Origin: Teratosphaeria epicoccoides
Lineage: Eukaryota > Ascomycota > Dothideomycetes > Mycosphaerellales > Teratosphaeriaceae
Reading direction: 5' to 3'
NCBI GenBank assembly: GCA_021401465.1
Contig: JADDMT010000026.1
Coordinates: forward strand, 278,645 to 342,644
Length of the DNA stretch: 64,000 bases
Below are positions 30,344-39,017 of this stretch, in pieces. Within the stretch, counting starts at the first letter, position 1; the number at the start of each line of letters is the position of its first letter. Below the pieces are notes generated by a model that had not been told where the DNA came from, made no database searches, and saw only the letters and a list, made by a program, of their open reading frames with translations. The translations under genes and the position numbers were made by a program.

Positions 30344-31237
30344 ATGTCGTACCGACCGAGGTCGAGCTCGTCTGAAGCAGAATCTGGATACGCGTCTGGG
30401 TCGTCGACGGCGAGTTTACCAGATGTGTACTTCACGAGACCTCATCTGAAGTTCATCAACGCGCAATTGGCGAAGTTGGAGCCAGTCGACGTTCTGAGAT
30501 GGTGCCTGACGTCTCTGCCGCAGCTATGGCAGACGTCCGCTTTCGGCTTGACTGGCCTGGCAATCATGGACATGATTTCCAAGCTGGACTACTCAATCAA
30601 GCCAAACATTGAGCTCATTTTCCTTGACACGCTGTACCACTTTCCACAAACCCTCGACTTGGTTGAGCGGGTGAAGAAGCAATATCCAGATTTGAAGATC
30701 CATACGTACAAGCCTGAGGGCTGCGAAACAGCGCAAGAATTCGAACAGAAGTATGGCGAGAAATTATGGGAGACGAACGATGAGCGCTACGATTATGTCG
30801 CAAAAGTCGAGCCTGCACAAAGAGCATACAGACAATTGGACGTCAAGGCCGTTCTCACTGGTCGAAGACGGTCTCAGGGTGGCAAGCGCGGCGATTTGGA
30901 CATTGTTGAAATTGATGATGCTGGACTGATCAAGGTCAACCCGCTCGCAAATTGGAATTTCAAGCAGGTCCAGGAATACGTCAAGCAGAACAACGTGCCC
31001 ACAAATGACCTCCTGGACCAAGGTTATCGATCTGTTGGCGACTGGCATTCCACTCAGCCAGTGACGAACAGCGAGGACGAACGTGCTGGTCGATGGAGGG
31101 GCAAGAACAAGTCTGAGTGCGGAATCCACAACAAGCGTTCCAGGTATGCCCAGTTCCTCCAGGAACAGGAGGAGAAGCGTCAGCAGGAGCTTTCCGATGC
31201 GATCCATAAGGGCCTGAAGATTGACTCTGCATCATAA
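30344..31237 (+). CDS. MET16: Phosphoadenosine phosphosulfate (PAPS) reductase
   Basis: Cytosolic enzyme that reduces PAPS to sulfite using thioredoxin, the third step of sulfate assimilation. The single exon gives 297 residues. After a Ser-rich N-terminus come LPQLWQTSAFGLTGLAIMDM (substrate-binding loop), IELIFLDTLYHFPQTLDLV, a TGRRRSQGG motif and, near the C-terminus, GKNKSECGIH with the catalytic cysteine. There is no second cysteine pair for an iron-sulfur cluster, as expected for the fungal PAPS type rather than the plant/bacterial APS type. ATP sulfurylase lies 1.05 kb downstream on the same strand. Confidence 0.95.
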   Translation: MSYRPRSSSSEAESGYASGSSTASLPDVYFTRPHLKFINAQLAKLEPVDVLRWCLTSLPQLWQTSAFGLTGLAIMDMISKLDYSIKPNIELIFLDTLYHFPQTLDLVERVKKQYPDLKIHTYKPEGCETAQEFEQKYGEKLWETNDERYDYVAKVEPAQRAYRQLDVKAVLTGRRRSQGGKRGDLDIVEIDDAGLIKVNPLANWNFKQVQEYVKQNNVPTNDLLDQGYRSVGDWHSTQPVTNSEDERAGRWRGKNKSECGIHNKRSRYAQFLQEQEEKRQQELSDAIHKGLKIDSAS

Positions 31238-32288
31238 CAATGCGTGATGGCTCCTCAAAGAAGGATCCAAGCTTTGGGTGATCTACTGGATTTCAATGAA
31301 TTGGATGGACGGACAGCTTTGGCCTGACAGATTAGCATTGGCGTTGGGTAGGCATTTAGTTTCCAGAGCGCAGTAGTGCCGAAAAGTGAGCGCCGAGCGC
31401 ATCATGAAAGCGTCCCATAAGGACAAGCGCGGCTTGGTGGCTTGTATTTATAGGTAGTAGCCGCCATGCGGGTCAATCGGAATACTTTGCCGGGTCGCTC
31501 GTCTCTTCTTCCGTTGCGTCGAGTAGCTATTAGGTGAGCGCAACTGATCAAATTATTCCACAGGCCATCTATCGCATGACAGAATCCACTGCAGACTGCA
31601 ACCAGTACTACACCTTATCGAACGCAGCTGGGCGTGTCTAATTCGTAGAATGGTGGCGCCAAGTGTAGACCCATTTGTGTATCCCGGACAACCCATCGGC
31701 AGCAGACACAGCAGCCATTGAATGGCCCGCAAGTTGCACTGATCAATCTTTGGAACACCTGTCCTGCATTATACTACCAGCGAGATGCCTCGGGGCTGTC
31801 TCTTGAAGCAGGCGTGGCCCCTGTTATAAGCGGTTGACGCGGCCACGACCGTAACACGCAAGAGACAGACGAAGCAGGACGACCGACAAGTAAGCGTCCG
31901 CCGCTTGTCCGTCTCTGTCGTCCGTATCACACTTCTCAGTCCGCACTGAGGTCCGCCTGTCGTGATCTGCAGTCATCCAAAACAATCTCATGGGTGCTGC
32001 AGAGGCTGCAGCAACCCAGGCCGAGGGGCAGGTACCTGAGTGTACGTACGCTGATTGCTGATCAAATTACATTATTATGCATACATCAATCGTGACCAGC
32101 CAACCTTTTTCCTCCTTCGCTCCTTCCCTTTTCTCATCCTCATCTACTCACTCTGAACTTGAAGCATTCGAAAACCTTATATCTGACATCAACGCCAATC
32201 GCGGGGCTGCCTCCACGAAGTGTCAACTTTACGAGCTCGTGGTTCCAAAATTTCTTGAGAGAAACACCAGAAAGGACAGAGCGTCAAG
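31238..32288. other. Intergenic between PAPS reductase and ATP sulfurylase
   Basis: About 1 kb: the 3' region of MET16 and the promoter and leader of MET3. A pyrimidine-rich tract (about 32100-32150) lies just upstream of the MET3 start, as in many strongly expressed fungal genes. No perfect CACGTG or Cys3-type site was found by eye. Confidence 0.45.
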
Positions 32289-34130
32289 ATGGCAAACCCA
32301 CCTCATGGTAAGGTGCGCTGCACAATCTGATTTGCGCGAATTCACTAATGGATTGCAGGCGGCGTCCTCAAGGACCTTATCGCCCGCGATGCACCGAAGA
32401 GAATAGAGCTCGCTGCAGAGGCAGAGAAGTTGCCGGCGATCATTCTGAGTGACCGTCAGCTCTGCGACTTGGAGCTGATCCTCAATGGTGGCTTCTCGCC
32501 TCTGGAGGGCTTCATGACCGAGCAGGATTACTACGGCGTGGTCGAGAATACTCGTCTGGCAGACGGCAACCTCTTCTCCATGCCAATTACCCTCGACCTG
32601 ACAAAGAAGTCGATTGAAGAGCTGGGAGTGAAGCCAGGCGCCAGAGTCACTCTTCGCGATTCTCGTGACGAGAAGGATTTGGGAATCCTGACCGTCGAGG
32701 ATGTCTACCGACCAGACAAGGAGAAGGAGGCCAAGCTGGTGTTTGGCGGCGACCCAGAGCACCCGGCTGTCAGATTTCTGTTCAACCAGACCAATGAATT
32801 CTACGTTGGTGGCAAGATTGACGCCATCAATCGCCTGCTCCACTATGACTATGTCGGCCTCCGCTACACCCCGGCAGAGCTTCGTTCGCAGTTCGACAAG
32901 CTTGGCTGGAGCAGAGTCGTTGCTTTCCAAACCCGCAACCCCATGCACCGCGCTCATCGTGAGCTCACAGTGCGCGCTGCGCGTGCCAGACAAGCCAATG
33001 TCCTGATCCATCCGGTCGTAGGTATGACCAAGCCCGGCGACATCGACCATTTCACCCGTGTCCGTGTCTATCAGGCGCTATTGCCGCGCTACCCGAATGG
33101 CATGGCTGTCCTTGCTCTTCTGCCGCTGGCCATGCGAATGGGTGGCCCACGCGAGGCGATCTGGCACGCCATCATCCGCAAGAACCACGGCGCTACGCAC
33201 TTTATCGTGGGTCGTGACCACGCAGGTCCGGGTAAGAACAGCAAGGGCGTTGACTTCTATGGCCCTTACGACGCACAATACGCTGTCGAGAAGTACAGGG
33301 ACGAGCTCGGCATCGAAGTTGTGCCGTTCCAGCAGATGACTTACCTGCCCGACTCTGACGAGTATAAGCCAAAGGATGAGGTGCCGAAGGAGGTCAGGAC
33401 ATTAGACATCTCCGGCACTGAGCTTCGCCGTCGCTTGAGAACTGGCGGTGACATTCCAGAATGGTTCTCATACCCGGAGGTCGTTAGAGTCCTGCGGGAG
33501 TCACATCCTCCACGCAACAAGCAAGGCTTCACCGTATTCTTGACTGGATATGCCAACTCTGGCAAGGAAGCTATTGCTCGCGCCCTCAACGTTACCCTCA
33601 ATCAGCAAGGTGGCCGCTCGGTCTCTCTGCTTCTCGGCGAGACCGTCCGCAGTGAGCTGTCGTCGGAGCTTGGTTTCTCTCGCGAGGACCGTGATAAGAA
33701 CATTGCTCGCATTGGCTTTGTTGCCTCTGAGCTCACCAAGGCCGGGACTGCCGTCATTGCAGCGCCGATCGCGCCTTTCGAGAAGTCTCGCAAGGCTGCA
33801 CGCGAGATTGTGGAAAAGTTCGGAAGCTTCTTCCTCATTCACGTTGCTACACCACTCGCGCACTGCGAAGCCACTGACAAAAAAGGCGTTTACGCCAAGG
33901 CTCGGAAAGGCGAGATCAAAGGTTTCACTGGCGTTGACGACCCTTACGAGGCGCCAGAGGGCAAGGAGGCGAACATGGTCGTTGACCTCAGCAAAGAGAC
34001 CGTGCGAACCGCAGTGTAAGCAAAGCAACCCTCGTGGAGACGTTGAATTGTACTGACGTTCGACCCTGCGCATTCTAGACACCAGATAGTACTCCTCCTT
34101 GAAGCTGAAGGCTTGCTTGACCAGCTTTAA
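32289..34130 (+). CDS. MET3: ATP sulfurylase with C-terminal APS-kinase-like allosteric domain
   Basis: Sulfate adenylyltransferase, the first step of sulfate assimilation. Three exons: 32289-32307 (19 nt, MANPPHG), 32359-34015 and 34079-34130 (52 nt); 575 residues, the usual length for filamentous fungi. Introns are 51 bp (GTAAGG to TTGCAG) and 63 bp (GTAAGC to TTCTAG). Catalytic motifs are QTRNPMHRAH and GRDHAGPG. The C-terminal domain (GFTVFLTGYANSGKEAIARA, then ELGFSREDRDKNIARIGF) resembles APS kinase, with a modified P-loop (GYANSGKE), as in the PAPS-inhibited fungal enzyme. The last exon supplies the conserved end VHQIVLLLEAEGLLDQL, which would be lost if the frame were stopped at 34019. 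Forms a sulfate-assimilation pair with MET16. Confidence 0.96.
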
Positions 34131-34745
34131 AGGGTGCCAGACCGGGCCACCGGATCCTCACACAAGGCCTGCAGCACCAGCTTTGAGCGCTTGCATTGGG
34201 ACATGGGCGTAAGACATGGGCATGAATTGATGCGGCAGGCGATAGCAGCGGAACTATACCAATGTACAACAAAAGCACAGGGCCATGGCGCGGTTAGATT
34301 AGCTTCAAGTAGAGCGTACGGCAGCACCCTCAGTGGTGTGCTGTATGGGCATTTCTCTGTTCTGCTGCCACGTCGTACATGGCAAGAAGTGCGTCGTCTA
34401 TCTTGACAGTGCGACAAGTAACGAATCACTGCTTGTTACATATGTACTTCGAGATTCTCATCGGGCAGACTGCATTTTCCAGTGACGTCCAGTGAGTAGA
34501 GGACTTGGCGCCTGCATGTGACACGGACGGGAATTTAAGTGGCGCACGGATAATCCTGGCTGCGGAAGGCGGGGCTCTGCATGTGGTGAGTGAGTCTCAG
34601 CTTCTCAGCCCTTTCTTCAAACACACCAGCACAACCAGCACACACTTTCCACTCTAAATCACCCAGAACTACCGGCGACCCCGTGATTCTCAAGCGACGA
34701 AATATCTCAACACACCTCACGCAGCAGACGAGCAAACCGCGTTTC
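34131..34745. other. Intergenic, MET3 3' region and eIF1 promoter/leader
   Basis: About 600 bp. The right end (from about 34600) is pyrimidine- and AC-rich and is probably the leader of the eIF1 gene. No gene recognised. Confidence 0.4.
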
Positions 34746-35297
34746 ATGTACGTTTGCAACCACGCGCCCGCGGGCTACGCACACGAGCCCGCCGCTTATC
34801 CAGTCTGGTGCTGACATGAGTGATAGGAGCTCCATCGAGAACCTCAAGTCCTTCGATCCCTTCGCAGAGGCCGATGAGGATACTGGAGAGACCAAGCAGT
34901 CTCAGAACTACATCCATATCCGTATTCAGCGTATGTGATCCCTTGCCGCTGCAACACTGCCCCTCCCGTGCCCCTCCCGTGCCCCAACATGGCACTCAAC
35001 CAGCCCTCCCACACAACACAAGATTTAAACATATACTAACAGAGATTGAACACAGAGCGCAATGGTCGCAAGACTCTGACGACAGTGCAAGGCCTGCCGA
35101 AGAAGTTTGACCAGAAGAAGATTCTTAAGGTCATCAAGAAGAAGTTCGCCTGCAATGGCACCATAGTCAACGACACCGAGATGGGCGAGGTGATTCAGCT
35201 GCAGGGCGACCAGCGCAAGGATGTGCAGGAGTTCCTGATCGATAAGAAGGAGGGCTTGGAGCTGGATGCTAAGACCATTAAGGTCCACGGTTTCTAG
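34746..35297 (+). CDS. SUI1: Translation initiation factor eIF1 (SUI1)
   Basis: Scans for the start codon as part of the 43S pre-initiation complex. The best model has three exons: 34746-34747 (only the AT of the ATG), 34827-34930 and 35056-35297; 115 residues starting MSSIENLKSFDPFAEADEDT. Intron 1 (34748-34826, 79 bp) has donor GTACGT, branch CTGAC and acceptor GATAG. Intron 2 (34931-35055) starts GTATGT. The core includes YIHIRIQQRNGRKTLTTVQG, KKFDQKKILKVIKKKFACNG and EVIQLQGDQRKDVQEFL, ending TIKVHGF. An unspliced alternative start at 34816 (MSDRSSIENL) would use an ATG that overlaps the branch-site region and gives a less typical N-terminus. Confidence 0.92.
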
Positions 35298-36020
35298 ACG
35301 CCAGGGGTGTACGCCTCATTGCTGAGACTGGACAAGAGGTTGTCGGGGAGCTCGCGGCCTTTGAATAAGTGGAACCGTGCGACAGGTGCGGCTGCCGGGG
35401 CTAAATGGCTTCGGCGGCTCGCCGCCTGCAGATGAGACCATGACTTCTCGACGACTTTGATGATCAGCATGCTCATGATGGGGCAAGGCATGAGGCACGG
35501 GCATACTAGAACCAGCATGCATCATCTTTGTGGCGCGACTTTTTATACCTTAACTGCTTTCCGGGGCCTTGATGAGATGAGACGTGGGCTACCTTCAGGC
35601 GCGGCAGGTCTCGGCAGAGGCTTGAGCTGTGACTAGAGCACACGAGGTTCATAGCCTATGGAATGAAAAAGTCATATGGCGAAACTTGCAGCAGTATTAT
35701 TGTTATACCGAGCGCATTCACGAACACTATATTCATCCCCTTTCGGAGCATTGAAGTGCCGTGAGCATGACGAATAGCAAGAATATATGGGACGATAAGG
35801 TCGGGTCATGCTTGTCAGCTGGAGTTCACATGGTTCATGCAGATTTGACTGAAGGGGACACGCAGAGGTGGGAGGCGAGAGCGGATCATTTCTGCGGCCA
35901 AACAAGCAATTTCTAGTACAGCGGATGTTGGAGACCAGAGTCGTCATGGCCCCCTAAGCCGGATGTCTGGGCGGGCACGCCTTTGGCTCAGGCGGAACAG
36001 CTCACAACAGCCACAAAGCG
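35298..36020. other. Convergent intergenic region
   Basis: About 720 bp between the 3' ends of eIF1 and the next minus-strand gene. Only short frames. Nothing recognised. Confidence 0.45.
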
Positions 36021-37445
36021 CTAACCATCTCCAGCCTCTAAATGCTTCTCGAGACTGCCAAGCAGATCTTCCTCGCCATCTTCGAACTTCGCGGAGTCGG
36101 TTGCCGCCTCTTCGGTCATGACCACGTCGTTTGAGTCTTCTGCTGCTTGTGAAGGTAATCCAGACTCTTCCGCAACGATGGGCGCAGCGGTGGTGGAGGC
36201 TTGCCTGCTGTGTGTGGCTCTCGCTAATGGAAGTTCGGGTGAGGAGGATGCGTCGCGATCTGGAATTTCGGCTGTTGGCTTCAATTTGGTGGGAGCTGCA
36301 GGCGCCACCGCTGTGGCTCCAGCATCATTCTTTCCCGCCAGTTGGTCAGTTCGTGGAGCCGGAGCCGGAGTCTGCCCCGCAGTTCCAGGAGCGTCTTCGT
36401 CAGACACTTCTCCTTCTTCTCGATCGTCATCGTCGTCACCGACCTCGCCATCATCGCTGCCATCGTCGTCACCGTCCTCGCCCTGCTCGCCCTCGGCCCG
36501 AGTTCCTGGCACAGGCTGCGCAGGAACCGAAGCAGCCGCTTGCTCGACGGAGATATCTGCAGCAGCCTCTTCTCCCTTGCTGACATGCTTGACCGTCTGT
36601 CCAGGCTGTGGTACAATTTTTGTAGCATTCGGAACCACAGTTGTATATGTCGAGCCATCAGGATTCGTGAAAGTGACCCGCTTCTTGCCTCTGCCTGGAC
36701 CGCCTTTCTTCTTAGGCGGCGGCCTGTTCCGTCGAACGGAAGATTTGAGGTGCTCGGCCACGACCACGCCATCTTCGTTGGCAATGCCAACGCCTTCGAT
36801 GACAGTGCCTGGGGCTGCGACCACCGGCTTGACTTCTGCGAGCTCTGTTGCCTCTGTAATCTCGCCGTCGATGACTTGCCCTTCTGGCACGAGCACCTCG
36901 TATACATTTACTTCTCCGTCCAGACCAGCCTTCTTGACCATGGTCTTCCTCATAGGTACCACAGCTCCATTGGCAATGTCTGGGGCGTACAGACTCGGCA
37001 AGCCTTTCCGCCGTTTCGCAAGAAACTCAAAGTGCCTATGCTCAGGCTCCAGCAAGGCCTCTGGGATAGGCTTCCAACGTTTGGCGATATAGCCGCGATT
37101 CTCCAGATTCGCCTTCGTTTCTTCCTGAATTTCTTCATCAGGCCGGTCATCGTCCAGGGAGTCCGGGTCAGGTTTTCGCTTGGTGCCAATTTTACCACTG
37201 CGCGCTAGCCTAAGCAGCTGCTGGGTATGAGGCAGTAGCAACTGAAAATCTCGTGGCATAGGCGGATCGCCCCATATGTCGTCTTTCCCATGTGCGTTCT
37301 CCGACGCTGGTGGCGCAAGAGATACTTGGGATATTTGCTGGCCCCATTGTTTGACGGGCAGACCTTCAAACACGTCCTGATCGGCCTGCGAGCGCCCAGA
37401 GCGATTGCTACGGCCAGGTGGACGGTACTGCTCGTACAATTGCAT
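36021..37445 (-). CDS. Unrecognised acidic, probably nuclear protein
   Basis: A single exon of 474 residues with clear protein character but no family I recognise. N-terminal half: MQLYEQYRPPGRSNRSGRSQ, an aromatic VFEGLPVKQWGQQISQVSL segment, DDIWGDPPMPRDFQLLLPHT, and a basic/Trp region (IAKRWKPIPEALLEPEHRHF). Middle: RNRPPPKKKGGPGRGKKRVT, a strong nuclear-localisation-like patch, followed by a repeat-like TFTNPDGSTYTTVVPNATK. C-terminal half: a long Asp/Glu/Ser tract (EDGDDDGSDDGEVGDDDDDR) and a low-complexity Ala/Pro/Thr tail ending in an acidic helix. The composition suggests a chromatin- or transcription-associated protein, but this is inference only. The antisense open frame (36118-37092) is a shadow of the biased codons. 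Confidence 0.75.
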   Translation of the reverse strand: MQLYEQYRPPGRSNRSGRSQADQDVFEGLPVKQWGQQISQVSLAPPASENAHGKDDIWGDPPMPRDFQLLLPHTQQLLRLARSGKIGTKRKPDPDSLDDDRPDEEIQEETKANLENRGYIAKRWKPIPEALLEPEHRHFEFLAKRRKGLPSLYAPDIANGAVVPMRKTMVKKAGLDGEVNVYEVLVPEGQVIDGEITEATELAEVKPVVAAPGTVIEGVGIANEDGVVVAEHLKSSVRRNRPPPKKKGGPGRGKKRVTFTNPDGSTYTTVVPNATKIVPQPGQTVKHVSKGEEAAADISVEQAAASVPAQPVPGTRAEGEQGEDGDDDGSDDGEVGDDDDDREEGEVSDEDAPGTAGQTPAPAPRTDQLAGKNDAGATAVAPAAPTKLKPTAEIPDRDASSSPELPLARATHSRQASTTAAPIVAEESGLPSQAAEDSNDVVMTEEAATDSAKFEDGEEDLLGSLEKHLEAGDG

Positions 37446-38083
37446 CGTCAGCAGTGTTTAAAAAGGTTGACAAAAGTGACCGCCAGATGCATTCTCCGGA
37501 TCCCAACCGCTACCTTCAAGCCAAGAGAGATTGGCGATCGCGGCGCTGACTTCGGTCGATCCCGGTGCGTGATTTGTCGTCTGGCTTGTATCCGAGTGTT
37601 GTGCTGCGTGCATCATGCGCCGTGACCCGGCTGTCCGGGTTTGCACGCACAGGATCCAGTCACCACTTCCGTACCAACCTGAACAGCTCTTTCAACCAAA
37701 ACATCAGACTATACTATGTTTACGTACCGGTGCCATGGCCTGCGTTTTACATGCAACGAGCGGCGGAGACGCGTCTCACGCGCAAGTGCAGCCGCCACGT
37801 TCTTGCTCACCAAAATGCTGAGTGAAAGTGCCCAGTCAATGCTGTCTGCAGATGCACAATGCGAGCCTGTCAGAATCAACACGGTTTGCTAAGTCCCTGA
37901 TATTATTGCTTGTTATGGCTGTCTACTTGGAGGTGTTGCTCGATGTGAGGCTGGAGAAGGAAAGTGCGCCACAACCGCGCTCGGCTGGCGCCGCTTAACG
38001 CACCTCTTCACATGTCTCTTCGACATCCTACCTTGGACATAGCAGTATCAGCATTCCCCATCGACTGTCGGCAATCCCTTGCC
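37446..38083. other. Divergent intergenic region
   Basis: About 640 bp between the acidic protein gene and uS14m; presumably holds both promoters. Nothing specific seen. Confidence 0.4.
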
Positions 38084-38569
38084 ATGGCGCAATTCAGGTC
38101 GAAGAAGCTCGATCTCGGATGCTTTCTAAACATCAAGATCATTCGCGACCACACCAAGCGGAAAGTCTTCGAGGCATTTGAGCCACAAAGGTACGACCTC
38201 ATTCACCTCGTTCCCACGGCTGTAGGGACGCCCTTTTGCCAAGAGATGTGTGCGCTGATACGATGCCAGTATAGACAAGCACTCCGCTATATGATCCGCA
38301 ATACATCTCTCCCACCACGAACGCGTGCACAAGCTCAACTCCAACTCAGCCAGATGCATTGCTACACTCGCCCAACTCAGATACGCAACAGATGTATCAT
38401 GGGAGGCAAGGGAAGAGGGGTCTTGAGAGATTTCAGAATGGCAAGGGTAAGCAGAGCTCCCTTGCTGCAGAAGGTCACTCACGGCAGGCGCTGATATCCC
38501 GTCCAGTTCCAATTTCGAGTGAACGCACTCGCAGGGAAGATACCCGGTGTACAGAAGGCGAGCTGGTAG
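38084..38569 (+). CDS. MRP2: Mitochondrial small-subunit ribosomal protein uS14m (MRP2)
   Basis: Component of the mitoribosome 37S subunit. Three exons, 38084-38190, 38275-38446 and 38507-38569, give 113 residues. The sequence starts MAQFRSKKLDLGCFLNIKII; the first junction rebuilds FEPQRQALRYMIRNTSLPP; the second joins FRMAR to FQFRVNALAGKIPGVQKASW. The signature region is RPTQIRNRCIMGGKGRGVLR. Intron 1 (84 bp, GTACGA to TATAG) is a multiple of three with no in-frame stop. The gene therefore also appears as one unspliced open frame, but its 28 extra residues would interrupt a conserved helix. Intron 2 is 60 bp (GTAAGC to GTCCAG). Length matches yeast Mrp2 (115). Confidence 0.92.
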
Positions 38570-39017
38570 AAGCGTTGAATGATTGCGAAGTCGCGTAGAA
38601 TAGGAGGATATACATGGTGCTGGCGCAAGGGTCGCATCTTCGTGGTATGGTTGTTCGTTGTCTGACTCGGTTTCGATAATCCTACAAGCGTCTCCCAACA
38701 TGCCTGCTACGCAAGCACCACTCTCCATCATGTACACATGAGCTTTTGACAATACAGGGATCCGGTCGCATGTTCAATGCTTTGCGCACTCGGCCCCACC
38801 TTCACATGGCAACCAGCAACTGACGGCAGGGGTGCTCCTTCCTTCTTTGGACCAACAGCCACAGTTCCACAACATTCTCGGCAAAAGCTCCGCCTGCAAA
38901 GCTTAATACCTTCCTGCCGCTATTGTTCACGTTTTGTATACAATAACAGCTATTGCGCCATTAGGCAGCTGACTCACGGACCACGTCGGCGGATCAATAG
39001 CCCTCAAGCAAGCAGTC
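38570..39017. other. Intergenic, uS14m 3' region and Arb2-gene promoter
   Basis: About 450 bp without recognisable genes. Confidence 0.4.

Noticed and set aside
32229..33050. 273-codon minus-strand frame over the 5' half of MET3
   Set aside because: Antisense shadow of a clearly conserved gene.
34816..34930. eIF1 starting at ATG 34816 (MSDRSSIENL)
   Set aside because: A spliced AT|G start gives the standard N-terminus with a good donor, branch and acceptor; the 34816 ATG overlaps the branch region.
36118..37092. 324-codon plus-strand frame antisense to the acidic protein gene
   Set aside because: Low-complexity Ser/Ala/Pro translation mirrors the biased codons of the real minus-strand gene; no domain.
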